64,000 bases of DNA from assembly GCA_001600175.1 (NCBI GenBank), contig BCJC01000008.1, forward strand, positions 622,781 through 686,780. The letters run 5' to 3'. Shown one piece after another: positions 23,576 through 36,078 of this stretch. Position 1 is the stretch's first letter, and every line of letters starts with the position of its first letter. The stretch is from Erythrobasidium yunnanense. Taxonomy: Eukaryota > Basidiomycota > Cystobasidiomycetes > Erythrobasidiales > Erythrobasidiaceae. The notes below the pieces were generated by a model. It saw nothing but the letters and a program-made list of their open reading frames with translations. It did not search any database and was not told the DNA's origin. A program made the position numbers and the translations under genes.

Positions 23576-25139
23576 ATGGCGTCTTCTCGCCCGAAGGTCT
23601 GCGTGCTAATGGGGCCTAAGAAGTGAAGCAAACCATCAGTGACGCTCCGGCCTGGCGACTGAAACTTTGGGACGCTTTCCTTACAGATCTGGAAAGACAT
23701 CCATCCTCAACGTTGTACTGGATGACATAGTACCCAACGCGACTCTGTATAACGAGCCAACTCGGGTTCCCTGGGTTAAGAGCTTCGAGTGAGCGAACGA
23801 TCTTGGACAGCAAGCGCGGTCCAGCAGGCGCATCAGGTCTTCTTAAATGTGTCTCATGATGGTATTGCTGCAGTGCCTACCTCGACTTCCAGCTATGGGA
23901 CCTGCCGGGCGGTCGATACGACATAGAGAACCTTGAGAACCTCGACTTGCAAACTGTAGGAGCTTGCATATTCGTGATAGATGCTCAGGTAGGACCTCAA
24001 GGTACTACTCTACTCTGGTCCCGACTAAATGCCTACTTGAATATAGGCCGTGCAAGGTGACAACACGGACCAAGCGAGAAAGTGGGTACATCGTTTTAGC
24101 CACTCTATCAGCAGATTGAGCACAATCTGTAACATCTACAGAATAGCCCAAGCAATCTTCAAGCTACACGACCTTAGTCCGCGTATAACCTTCGAGATCT
24201 TCATACACAAAGTCGACGGTATGAGCGATGGATATCGAGGAGGTGAGCCCGATTACCTTGCATGGGCGTATCCTTGAGGCTGACCATCAGCACAGAAATC
24301 CAGCAGCACCTACGGAACCGGGTTAACGATGAGCTGAATGATCTGGTCGACATGGACGGCTTGTCAGACTATGTCTTTCCTCCTATATCGTATCACTTCA
24401 CGTCGATATACCAGGCTTCAGTATACGAAGCGCTGTCGAAAGTGATCTCGCGCCTCATGCCGTGTCAAGGAGCGCTAGAACGGCTACTGGATATGCTATG
24501 CACGGTAAGTTCAAGCCAAACATGAAAGCACCGCATAGCTTACGAGATACTCTCAGCAATCCAATTTTGACAAAGCATACTTGTTCGATCTGGCGAGCAA
24601 GCTTTACTTTGCGACAGACTCGACGCCTGGCGATTCAGCAACGCATGAGCTATGCACAGAATATGTAGATTTGCATTGGGAGATGGATCAGATATACAGG
24701 TACAGACATTCTTCTCAAATTGGGGGGCTAAGCTGACCATCTACATCAAGCGGGGACAGGTCGACACATTCGCCAGGTGATAGCGAGATCTCCGTGCAGA
24801 GTGGTCCGCCGAATGGTGTGGTCAATGGCACCCACGTGATGAGCTCGGCTAGCGGGACAGGCAGACGGAAAGCCATCAGAGGCAACTACAGCGGTGCCGT
24901 ATCGCTTTCAAACGGCATAGCCATGGCGCACTGGGAAATGTCCGAGTCAGTCCCGCCTTCAGCTATACTTTCATGCCGTGATACTGATCTAGTGTATAAT
25001 CTGTCTGAACAGTAATATAGCTCTAGTCGCTCGGGTTGCAGCAAGCACGCTGCAGCATTCGACAGAAGGCGTAAACAGCAATATTCACCACTTCAGGGAT
25101 GCCGTGCTGCAAATAAGGGATCTGGAAGTGTCCAGATGA
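23576..25139 (+). CDS. GTR2: Gtr2 / RagC-type small GTPase
   Basis: One half of the Rag GTPase heterodimer that signals amino-acid status to TORC1 at the vacuole. Start MASSRPKVCVLMGPK; splicing at 23623-23686 completes the P-loop as KKSGKTSILN. Switch II is LDFQLWDLPGGRYD, and the region FEIFIHKVDGMSDGYRG holds the Rag-type guanine-specificity motif (HKVD). The roadblock-like C-terminal half follows: EIQQHLRNRVNDELND, FPPISYHFTSIYQASVYEAL and SNFDKAYLFDLASKLYFATD. About seven short introns. The final exon ends LQIRDLEVSR at 25139. RagC/D rather than RagA/B is chosen from the HKVDG and YHFTSIYD-like motifs. It is immediately downstream of the Zn2Cys6 gene, on the same strand. Confidence 0.88.
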
Positions 25140-25484
25140 TATAGTAGAGCCCGAAACCCGATCTCGCTTGCGATATATCACACGCTACGACTAAAGGAGA
25201 AAAGTCTTGGAGTTGTATCTCTTCCTACAACAGCCGGATATTTCAATCATCTATCTACCTCAGAGCTATATACCTAAACGATGTAGCAGTGCTGTGCGAA
25301 GTGCTCATGCATTGTGTTGAGAGTTTGTACGAAAAGAGAGTTGTTGACATATTTAGACAAGTTGTACAAAGCGGTCACACACAGAAGTAATGAATAGGCA
25401 GTGTATGCGATGGGATGCGAATCATGGCGAATGAGCTGGAGCCGGCCAGAGAGAGAGATCGAATCTAGAGAAGCCGCATGGCGC
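25140..25484. other. convergent intergenic region, nothing recognised
   Basis: 345 bp between two convergent genes, presumably holding both 3' UTRs and poly(A) sites. No repeat or RNA gene seen. Confidence 0.6.
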
Positions 25485-27670
25485 CTACCAAGCCGCGTTA
25501 CCGTAGTCGCCGTCTAGCACCAATCCACCGTTGGCTATTCCGTAAGCGTTGTAATTATACATCTGGCTGGCTTGATCAGGATGATTCGGCAGAGCGTTCT
25601 GATATTCGAAAGGCTGGGCTAGATGAGTGTAGCCAGGTTGAGCAATGAAAGGATTGCCTTCAGCTGCACCATATACCTCTTGATAAGCCTGGCGATGCTG
25701 CTGTTGCAGGTTGTCTTTGGAAGGATACGCCATAGGCTGCCCATTGCTGCCATTGTGCTGAGCTAAGCCAGCCATATCCTCGTTCGTGAAGAGCCGACGC
25801 CCTTTCATCCCAGCCATGTCGTTGCCTAGCGTTGAAGGCGGCCGCTTGCTGCTCTGCTGAGGCGATGGCGAAGCAGCCAGGAAGAGCATAAGCTCCGCCG
25901 CGGATTCTCCATTGTCACCTGTAGCTGTGACAGGACGAGTGCCGGTAGCTGAAGATGCCGATCTGGCCATGGCATTCCCGCCCGTCTGCTGCTGTGCTGG
26001 AGCGGGTATAAGCTGGGTTTGCATGTGCGCTGTCGGCATATGCGACAGTGAAAGCTCCGTATCAAGACTAGAAGAGTCCTGGCTGGAGTTGAGGGTGGCC
26101 AGCGTACCATCTTGTCCGAAAGACAAGTCCGAATTTGTTCTCGAGATGGTAGATTGAGATCGTTGCTGCGGGTCCACTTTGTAGTTGGCATTGAGAGTCT
26201 GTGATGATGTAGATGGCGGATAGGCAACATTCTGCATGGCCATATATGCGCCTTGAGCGGCAAGATTTGGATCAAAGGCTTCGCCAAAACCTGTCGGCTG
26301 TCCGTTCATCGAGTAGATGGCCGGATGTTGTTGCATATTTTGCGCATACATCTGTTGATGCGGCTGCTGCGCGTGCATATAATGGTTTTGCGGAGACAAG
26401 AAATCGTTGAATTGGGAAAGATTGGAAGATTGGTATGGAACGTAGGATTGGCCGGTGTGTGCGATGGTGTGGGGTACTTGGGTATACTGCTGATTCTGAG
26501 CCGGATGACGCGGTGTGATGTTTGTTCCACCTGACATCTGACCATTCATGAGTGGCCGACCTTGCGGCGTTGACGCGATGCCTCCAACAGTCTGCGGATA
26601 TGCATTCATCGGGTGATACCGACTATTACGGATTGGCGAAATGAGCAGCTCCGTACTCTGACTTGGCAGGCTATTGCTATCCTGCAGCGGTTGCTCCCAA
26701 ATCGTGCTAATGGTATTCGTCTTTGCAGGTGATGTCAGAGCTCCTCCTAGACTCAGACCACCATTGTCGCTCCCACTCAATATTGCTCGAGACTGTTGCC
26801 AGATTGTATTTTGACTAGGCTTCCGGCGATGTCCTTGCGCCGCATCATTGGCTTTATCCGCCGGCGTCAGAGTTCCAGCTCGCTGCAGACCACTAGAATG
26901 CTGTGTACGCGGCGTCGCGCTTTCACGCCGCTGACGCTTCTGTTTTGGCTCGACCGAGGCATTACGCGGTGTTGGAAAAGCAGTTGTAGTCGCAGGCGCG
27001 GAAGAGGGAGTAGGCGGGACACTGAAAGGAAGAGATGGATACTGAGATGGAGCGGCTTGCGACTGCTGTTGATGCGAACTTTGCGAAGCGATGGAGGTCG
27101 ACGCGCCAGAGTCGGCAAGACCAGAAGAAACACCAGTCGCGTTGAAGGATGAAGCTGAAGGAGACGCGTTGTAGATGGTGTAGGATGCCGCAGCAGAGGT
27201 AGAAGCGTCGCTTGCGACTGTCTGCATAGTCGAAGATCTCGTACGCGCAAACGCGCTGCTGGCAGGATTCGGCGCAATCTGGCGGTTTGAAGCGGTCGAG
27301 GATGTTGAAGCAGCTAAGTCCAGCGCGACAGACGGTATACCAACCACTTCGCCGGTTGTAGGATCCAAGGCGGCTTCGAGCTTCTGAAACGGGACATGGG
27401 CGTAGCCTCGCTCGACCTTGTAGAGCGACAGCGAGAGCTTGTGCTTTAGCATTCGGGATGTCTGCGAACGTGAAACAGTCAGTATCACTACTCAAATCAC
27501 TGCTTCTTCTGCCAGAAACAATCGACAAAGATGCTCGCGTCGCGTCGTCGCTGGCGGTTTTCTCTTCGCTGTTTCTTCTGGGTAGCGTAGCTGAGCTCGT
27601 CGTTACTTACCCTTGCTATCGCTGCTCGTCTGCGCGCATTCTCAGCCAACGTGTCGCCCTCGTCGCCCAT
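25485..27670 (-). CDS. Whi5/Nrm1-like G1/S transcription repressor candidate
   Basis: Two exons, 27670-27611 and 27461-25485, totalling 2037 nt (678 aa). Exon 1 is MGDEGDTLAENARRRAAIAR; after a GTAAGT intron it continues TSRMLKHKLSLSLYKVERGY then AHVPFQKLE. This resembles the short Whi5/Nrm1 box, which in yeasts binds the SBF/MBF complexes that control the G1/S wave. The remainder is low complexity, rich in Ser, Gln and Asn, and probably disordered. Near the C-terminus AAELMLFLAASPSPQQ and KGRRLF recur in fungal proteins of this type. The assignment rests on two short motifs; the overall architecture (long, disordered, nuclear) is compatible but not proof. Confidence 0.6.
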
Positions 27671-27891
27671 TTTCGACGAGCTTTTCGGTAATGTCGAGAT
27701 CCAAAAAGGCAGGAAGCAAGAAGACGAGCTCTTCGAGTTTCTGGCAACTCAAACATATCACTAAATCACTTCTGAGAAGAACCAATCATGCTGCTACATC
27801 TGCTGTAAACCCTACATGACACCGCAAGATCCGGCGCTTATGCTTCTCTGGACATCCGCGTCATAATCTGTGATAGAAGACTTTCCGTACC

Positions 27892-29312
27892 ATGTCTAAT
27901 CTGCAACTCCATACTTTACTGCCTCTACTTCTGAGTGAAGATCCGGACGCGGTTGCTGCAAAGCTGGAGACGCTTTCGAGTTCTGGCATAACCACCGCGA
28001 ATGACATCCTCTTCCCTCCCTCGAACGTCTCCCAAACTGCCGAAACTCTTATCACATCATTACATCCACGTATACTAGGCTTTTTGGCCGCAGAAGGATC
28101 CCCAGCATCGACGCTTTACCGACCAAACATACCTTTTACCGCCTCTACGGGCAACAAAGCTATCGATGCGTTATTCCCGAATCGAGACCTGGCGTTTATG
28201 CCGTCTGAGATAGTAGAGATCGTCGGAAACCATGGCTCAGGCCGCACCCATCTCATGCTGCAGACCGTGCTGCGGTCGCTACAGAAAGACAAGAAGTCGT
28301 ATGCACTCTGGCTAGACACTGAGGGAAAGTTCAAAGCTGAAGATGCTGCCAGTATCCTGCTAGCTATGGAAGGGGAAATACAGACCTTGTCGCCCATAAG
28401 CGGGCAGCCGGAAGGTGCTGGACTGGAAAGCGATGGTAACGGCGCCAAGGTGGACGACAGACCTGAAATTTCAGAACGTAGTCTGTCTGCGCTCGATCGT
28501 CTGATAGTATCGAAAGCCTTCGATCTGCAAGCAGCGATACGGGCTATACAAGAGGTTCGCAGAGATGGCTTTCCATCTGCACAGGCGGAGGCAGAGCCGA
28601 AGGTAGAGCACGATATCGAAGGAGTGCAAGATGGTCAGCCGCCTGAAGCTGGTATCGATGGCAACGACAATGCTGCAGGCGGAATAGATGGGAGCGAAGC
28701 AGAGACAACAAGGCAAGATGCGGACGTCAATAACGAGGGAGAGATCTCAGACAAAGCGGCGGCTTCGGTACAGGTTGCACCAACAGGAATTGTGCCCGCG
28801 GTGCATCAGGCTTCACAAGAAACCGATGATCAAGCTCAGTCCAGCAAGATGCATTTGCGCTTCATCGTCATCGACTCTATTACCCCACTGTTATCTAAGC
28901 TTTTCAGTCGAGAGAGTGCAGAAGGTGCGAGAATACACCTTGTATATGCAGTTTCTCAGCTAACACATTTACACCAGGACATGCCAAGATGATGACTTTC
29001 ATGAGGCTACTTCGATCTCTTGTGACTTCCTTACCGTGTATTGTTCTGCTAAGTAACGGTCTTACACCAGCTTCTGCTGCTAGCGGGAACAACCTGTCCG
29101 TCTTCGCAAGCGAGACCACGCAAACGGTAAAGCCATCTCTCGGGCCAAGCTTCACTTATCTGTGTGATATAACGCTAGCTCTGCACACTCTGCAGGACGT
29201 CTTTCCGAGAGAAGCAGAACCGGGAAGGATTGTGGAGATCTGGAGGCATAGAAACGGGCCAGCAAAGAGGTGGGCAGTAGCAAGAAGTGACGGAGTAAGA
29301 TGGTTGCAGTAG
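27892..29312 (+). CDS. RAD51 paralog, RAD51D-like
   Basis: RecA-fold ATPase paralog expected to assist RAD51 filament assembly in homologous recombination. Two exons, 27892-28924 and 28978-29312, totalling 1368 nt (455 aa). The N-terminal helical region includes SSSGITTANDILF. The Walker A segment is EIVEIVGNHGSGRTHLMLQT; it reads GNHGSGRT, lacking the usual lysine (R in its place). ALWLDTEGKF follows, and the Walker B segment is RFIVIDSITPLLSKLFSRES. The core is interrupted by an acidic insertion (about 28380-28840). Splicing at 28925-28977 gives SAEGHAKMMTFMRLLRSL and then TLGPSF-like, R-rich C-terminal motifs. RAD51D is preferred over XRCC2 because of the C-terminal pattern; this choice is moderate. 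Confidence 0.7.
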
Positions 29313-32300
29313 CGAAGACAGGAGGGTCTATATTGACGTTAGCAAACTGGACAACGCGTTGTCACGCTTTCATGCGCTTTCCTCGTCTGTTCAACCGCGA
29401 CTCGTTTTGCTCATTTCGCCAGCATGCGCACCTTCTTGGATCAAGAACACTACCGTATACGAGCATGATCCTACGCTGTTGACCAGCACACTGTTTGGCT
29501 CGAATAAACAGCAAGTCAAGCGACGAGCTGGGCAAGGATGGATAGATCACTCTCGCAGGGGGGCGACTCGCTCGGACTGCGACAGAAACATTCCATCAAT
29601 GCATTCGTTGCGCGAAACGAGTGGATTCAGGAGAAGATCCAGCTGCTCGAAAACAGCATACTGCCGGACATCCTACAACTCGATGGAACAGAGTCGCAAA
29701 GCCTGGACGAGCTGTGGAAGCAACATGATCAGATAGAGAAGGAAGTAGACGCGCTCGATTCAGGCGAATTGCGGTCTCTACGCCTTCTAGCAAAGGCTGC
29801 GACGCAAAAGCAGCTGTCAAGCGAAGATACCGACTTGCTTGAAGTGACTTTCCGTACTCTGGAAAGCCTCGACAAGCTATTACGTCTCTTGCGAACCAGA
29901 AGCAAAGCACTACAACTCCTTCGAGCTCGACTTCGATGGAATCGCCAGCGTAAAGAAGTGGAAACTGAATACCAAGCAATCGTTACAGATGGACTTTCGC
30001 GCTTCCTAAAACGCGCTCGCTGGACAGTTCCCGACGAGCAAGAGCATAGCGCACGTCTGTCCAGTGCTTCAGAACATGGGCTATCGCAGTCTTTGTTTGG
30101 TATGGCGGATGGCCCAGGTGCAGCTGGAAGGAGGAAAGGCACTGCAATGACAAGACAGATGAAGGGCGAAACTCTTTCTCTTGACTTGGCTTCCATGAAC
30201 TCTCGCTTGCACACGCTACAATACTCGACTCTTTCGGAAAGCGGGCGTATACTAGACGCGATGATCGATGCAGCAACCATACCAGACACCTTTATAGACA
30301 TTCAAGAGACGCTTGAAAACCAGGTCAAAGAAGGATTGAAGGGTTTATCGGAGTTCTGCGGCAATCTAGCGAAGCAGTGGAGAGAGGCGGATGAAATATG
30401 GTGGACTTGCAATGCTGAGATAGCAAGCCTAGAAGCCCTCAAGCGAGATGCAGAGGAAGCAAACCTCAAGTTACCGTCCGAAGAGCTGGCAAGAAACTTT
30501 GAAGATCGTTTGGCAAAATCGCAAGGAATCCTTCTTCAGCTTTCGCAAGCTGCTTTCCTTCTACTACCTACGCCAGTACATCCCATCAGAGTAGTGGACC
30601 AGGACCAATATAATACAAAACTCAAGCAATGTCTAGACTTGCGGCACAAGGACTGCATGACCAAGAAGGACGAGGTTTATGGGGTGGTACGTACATACTC
30701 GCAAGCTGTCGAAGCACTCGTTGCTGGCAACAACTACAAGAAACAAGTCCTACAGCATCTCAGTGACATGCGCAGTCTGCGTTCCACGCTCACCACGACC
30801 ACAATCAATGCTAGCATCTTCGATACTTCGGAGTCTACGTCTTCCGAAAGTGCCAGTTCTGAGCTACGGGACGGCGAACTGCTGGTATCAACGGCGGAGG
30901 AGAAGCTTCTGCCGCGAGCCTCTGGAATTATCGCACAGTTACAGCAGGCTGGCATTGATCCGAACGTCCGGCAAAGCGTGCAAGAATGTCTTCTAGCACT
31001 AGCTAGTGAGACAGCACAACTGAAGAAGCTGTTACAAAGCGAGAGGAAGAGGAGAAACTATTTCGCATCTAGTTCAGTGCTGTACCAGACTCTCGCTCAG
31101 CAGCAGAAGGAGGCAGAAGAAGCGCTCAAAGAGTTAGAGACTGCAATACCGAATGCGATGTGGCAAGAGAGACCATCGCAAAAGCCCTTGTCAATAGTAG
31201 CGAAGGTCGATCACGCCCTGAAGGAACGACTTAGCCGCCGTCAGGAAATGCAAAAGGACCTAGCCGCCTTGATGAGCCAAGAAAGCCACGATCAAGACCT
31301 CACTGGCTGCTCAGAAGCGAGTGTAATAGTCTCTCGCCAACTGGATCAAGCTATAAGCAGCGATCGCAGAACCGCCGAAACCTGCGAGCTTGTGCATCTG
31401 CTCGAAGCGCAATCTGCTGCTGTCAACAAGCATGTGGCATGGGGTGAAAAGCTCAATGAGGACTTTCATAGCTTGCTGGCGAGATTTTCTGGTGAGTCAA
31501 TCGATGTCTGTCTTTGATGTTGCTAACCCGTTCTGTATGCAGAACCTCATACGGAAGAGCTTGCAAGCCATCTCGCCGAGGAACACAATCAGCTCAATAG
31601 TCAGCTGGACAGCTATCGGACTGCGATAATCCAGGACATACCTTTCGTCTCGACGTCTTGTGCGACAGCATCGTACAAACTTCCCCAGACCGACGAAACG
31701 ATCAGGAACTACCTCAATTCCCTCTGTGTCAAGCTTTCCTCCTTATCATACGAGAGCGACAGCTCTCTGCAGCTGCTCTTGGCTACAGAGGCAGCTCAAA
31801 AGGAGCTAAGCAGGATTCGCCAAGTCTACGACGGTTTTAACGAAGTGGACTCCTCCAGAGACGTGGACCAATCCATGTTCGCTCGTAGTCAGACGTACCA
31901 AGAGAGGATGGAGGAACTTCAAGAATTGCGGAAGGTCCTTCTTCAGTCGCAGGATGCACTACAAAGTGTGCACACTGAGGGCACGCAGGACGCAATGACT
32001 AAACGCAAGTCACATGTATCTCAAGCTCTGGAAGCTTTAGCTCGAGATCTTCAGACACGGGCCACTGAGTTTCAGGTGAAAATTGCGGCATTAACGCCGG
32101 AGTCTCAAGTAGTGTCACAAGAATCAGACTCCTCGAGTACGAGTGAAGCTTTGTCCAACTCAGCCTCTGGAGCTGGCAGTGGCAGCGAAGAGCAAGATCG
32201 ATCCGATACACCCGCATCAGAAGCGGCTCTCGAAGCATCGAACGATCGCAAAGAAGTGGCACTCATTGATCCCCAACATTCAGAGGTAAGCATTTAGCGT

Positions 32301-34330
32301 GCAAGGGTGAATTCTGCTGACAGCCCTCCGATGTCAGCGGCTCGACTGCTCAGATCCTTGTACTCGAGACGGTTCTCATCACAGCTCTGCACCGACATCA
32401 ATTGCAGACCCCTCGGTAACAGCAGGGAAGGTCGATGCAAAGCGCGAACGTCAAGCTCTTGAAGCCGCCAGGCCTGTTCTCGCCGGAGAGCAAGATTTCG
32501 ACGGCAATGCAGAGTCCGCGGCGGCTGACCATGAAGCGGCTTCTTTAGATGACCCGCAGGAGCCAGATGAAGATGTCTTTGGCCCAGAGGTCTACACTTC
32601 CGATCGCTCCAGGACGACCACCAGCTCGAGCGGCGGAAAAGCCTCAGCGGATACCTCGTCAACTGGCATCAGACGTACTAGCCTAGATAGCAAGAGCGCA
32701 ATCGAGGACCTGCATCAAGCCATCGCGACCATCGCATTCCCACCAAGCTTATCAAGCCTGACTAGGTCGACTTCGCTGCGGCTACCAAGCATGACGGAAG
32801 CAGAAGCTTTGCAGCGACAAGTCTCTCTAGTACATGCGCACTTCGATGACATTCAGAACACGTATGACGTGAGCGATGATACGTTGGAAGAGACGCGGAC
32901 AAGTCTGCGGGCCTGCACCGAAGCTCTCATGCAGACCATGCACCTGGCGACCTTCGCATCGAAAGCAAATCATTGTGACGAGGCTTTCAGTGACCTCATC
33001 GATACTATTGACCAGGCGGACAGTAGGAATACGGAGGAAGCTCTGCGTTTAGCCGAGGAGTCGCTACGACAAGTACAGGAAAGCAGTGTTCCAATCTCCA
33101 CAGATAATCGAGTGGTCATAAATATGGCCAGGCTTAGTAGGACTTGGCGAGATCTGAAAGCTCATGCCGAAGGCGATGCAGATCAAGCTTCAGTCTCGGC
33201 AAGTGTGATGAGTCGCAGCAGTAGCATAGCAGACAGCCTTTCAGGTATACCGAAAGCTAAGCGTGCAACTTCTGCTCATCACAGCAAGGCAGTCAGTGAA
33301 AATGCTGCTGCTCTTACGCCGCGAGTGCGAAGCACTGGATCACTCTCTCGCATTCCTGTCGCGTCTCCTCGTCAACGGACAGCATCGACTGCATCTGAAT
33401 GTCCGTCAGCTCAATCAAGAGGTACTAGTCCTGGAGTGTTTCTGGCTCCTCAGTCTCGCAAGAGAGCAGGTTTCAATCATACTTCTCCGACAGCTTCGAG
33501 CCTTCTCCGATCGGTTTCCTCGATGTCTACGGTAGCAAGTCCGACATTGCAACGCTCCTTCAGCTCAGCATCCGCAACATCGCCAGGCGGAAGCCGACGC
33601 AGCTCAACAAGGCGTGTATCGAGTTCCTTCCAGGCCGAGCACAATGTACGCCCGAACGCGTACCGCGCTAATCCTAAGCGCAAACTGGATGTTGCAGTAG
33701 GCAGGATCGTGAATAAGATGAATGTAGGCCTTGTCAGGTTGTCTTTTTCGTTACCTTTCCCTAAGCGGCGATATTAGGTCCCGGTCAACATCACGCCAGC
33801 CGAAACATTCAAAGATGAATCTGGCAAGTACTGGATCGGCAGTCCAGAGCCAAAGCTATACTTTGCAAGAATTCTTCGCTCACGAACTGTCATGCTTCGT
33901 GTGGGAGGTAAGTTATAAGCCAATGACAGAATGTACTACAGCTGACTTTCCACATTTAGGAGGATGGCAAGAGCTCGGCAGCTTTCTTGCTACTCACTTC
34001 GATCACCTTTTCGCATCCGATATACCAGACAAACTTACTCCTCGTCGCCCTCACACGCAAAGCACATCGCCTGGCAGCGACCACAAGTGGATCTCTTCAG
34101 CTTCACTCAAAGCCAGCCTTACTCCGACCCTTTCGCCAGAGAATGGCCCTCCGGTCCCTACGTCTCGTAGCCGTTCGCAGAACCATCACTACGGCCTTTC
34201 ACGAAGCAGCGACAGCCGCATGCCTGATGATCTTACGTCTCTTCTTGTCAAATCTACTTCGAGATCTCCTCCTGTATCACAACCGAACCAGCCTAGAAGC
34301 AAGTCTCTCTCCATTCCCTGGCGCGTATGA
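29313..34330 (+). CDS. large coiled-coil microtubule-associated protein with KAR9-like N-terminus and GAS2 (GAR) domain
   Basis: Predicted cytoskeletal linker. The N-terminal frame reads VYIDVSKLDNALSRFHAL and KNTTVYEHDPTLLTSTLFGS. The intron 29512-29586 then joins it to KHSINAFVARNEWIQEKIQL. This resembles the KAR9 family, whose members guide microtubules for spindle positioning. Spectrin-like coiled coils fill most of the next 1000 residues. Later introns are 31492-31542, 32286-32337, 33724-33777 and 33908-33959. The C-terminal GAS2 domain reads AVGRIVNKMNVPVNITPAE, ESGKYWIGSPEPKLYFARIL and RSRTVMLRVGGGWQELGSF, the microtubule-binding GAR module. No ATG is found in frame after the upstream stop near 29297, so the true start, probably on a small upstream exon, is unknown. 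The gene abuts the RAD51D-like gene. Confidence 0.72.
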
Positions 34331-34468
34331 TGTCTTTTAACGACCACCATAACGATATTTACGGACTTTGTCGATGTATCATTACTTCTTCCTGCATACT
34401 TGTTGCATTATCGTTATCTAGACAGGCTATCCCCGTTGTTTCGAGCAGGGTTGTACACCAGTCACTTC

Positions 34469-35965
34469 ATGACCAATCCGCCAGATCTGGCATTCGCCGT
34501 CCCTCGCGGCTTCGAAGATGTAGCTTGCAAAGACATCTTACGCTTCGTCTCGCCGCAATCTACTCACTTCCAGCTGGACACTGGCTTTGTGCGCTTGAAG
34601 ACGGACAATGCTTCGACCTTTTCTTCGGTGCTCGAAGCATACGATACTGGCAAACTGTGGTCTGTCACAAGATGTCTTATATGTCTTCATGACGAGCTTG
34701 TCGTGATCCCGAAAGACCTCGAGCTTCGCTTGAACGAGGAGCGAAGGAGCCTACCAAGCAAGCGAAGTCGTGCTCGCGCCGCTGAGGTAGAGAAGCAAGG
34801 AGAGAGTCAGAAAGCTACTTTGGCAAAGCTAGAAAGAACCGAAAGCGAAGATGCCTACCTCGCTCTTTTACAAGATACCATTCGCTCGTCTGCAACTTGT
34901 TTCGATACGGCTTTCAAAGCATGGAGGGCGCATGCTTATCCTCAGGAGAGAGTTGAAAGTCTATCACTATCCTTCGCCGTTCGCATGGATCGCCGAGACT
35001 TCCTCTTTCCTACCCTGAAAAGCCTGGATATCGAGCGCAGTGTCGGCAGCGCTTTCTGGGAGCTGCTTGAGCAGCATATGTCTAGTGAAAACATTCGCGT
35101 ACGACTTGACAATCCGAACCTAGAGGTGACTTGCTACATTTGCGCATCAAAGATCGTTTTCTGAATGGCATTGACAGATCATGGTGGAGCATGTTCGTAA
35201 CCCAGATACATTGGCATGGTCCATTATGTATGCGTTAGCTCTCCCTCTCCCTCGCCATCCTCCATCTCACCGCTCTGGATCTCGAGTACACGGCCGGACG
35301 TCTTTGCTACCTGAACGGGCTTACTGCCTCTGCAACATGCATCCAGCTATTAACGAGCCAAAGCCAGCTTCTACTATACTCTTCGATCCATGCAGTGGAC
35401 TCGGCTCTATACCGATCGAGCTTGCAGCCATTATCAAGCGAGATATGCTTCGGCTGGCCGCTCTCAGTGCCGATAATGAGCGGCCTTCGCTGGAGGGTGC
35501 TTCGAAGAATGCATCATCTTCAGGTGTAGGTGTATCTCAGGGTACACACGGTATCGATGCAGGCATACTGTGGGATGGACGCGGTCCGCCGTTTTCGTCG
35601 GGATTTCGCGATGGAATGCTAGGCGGTGTGATTAGCGATCTGCCGTGGGGACTGAGGGAGCTCTCTGTCAATGCAGTCAGCAGACTGTACCCAGCCCTCC
35701 TAAAATGGCTAGGGGATGCTTGCAGTGATGCTGCATTCGCTGTCTTCCTTCTTCACCGGGACAGGGTCTTTCTCACAGCATTGCAGCAGAATAGTAGCAA
35801 ATGGAAGTATGTAAGCCGACGGGTAAGTCATTCATCGCCTTGATAGAGAGCATATACTCACCCTCTACCGTTCTCCAGCCAGTAGACGTGAACGGAGCAC
35901 AGGCGCATGTCTTCGTATTACAACGCGTGCCTCGATCTAGTCCAAGTCTACGCACTGTATCATAG
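34469..35965 (+). CDS. THUM P-type RNA guanine methyltransferase (THUMPD2/3, Trm14 class)
   Basis: Predicted SAM-dependent methyltransferase acting on tRNA or snRNA guanine. Exons 34469-35125, 35178-35822 and 35879-35965 total 1389 nt (462 aa). The N-terminal THUMP-like region starts NPPDLAFAVPRGFEDVACKD and includes STHFQLDTGFVRLKTDN. The methyltransferase half shows AYCLCNMHPAINEPKP and FDPCSGLGSIPIELA (the SAM-binding loop, DPxxGxG-like). The catalytic-pocket motif GVISDLPWGLRELSV follows, where this class has DLPWG. The start ATG at 34469 directly precedes the conserved block. It is tandem with its upstream neighbour, 138 bp away. Confidence 0.75.
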
Positions 35966-36078
35966 TGATTCTGAGATAGTTTGACAATGTTGCCCTCAAT
36001 ACTAAGCGCGTCAATTTGTTTGTCGCCTTTGTCTTCGCTCCAACTAGTACGGAATTCGCACGCTGATGGTTCTACAAG

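Noticed and set aside
26796-27277. Open frames on both strands inside the Whi5-like gene
   Set aside because: Arg- and Leu-rich shadow translations of a Ser/Gln-rich gene; no homology and no splice logic.
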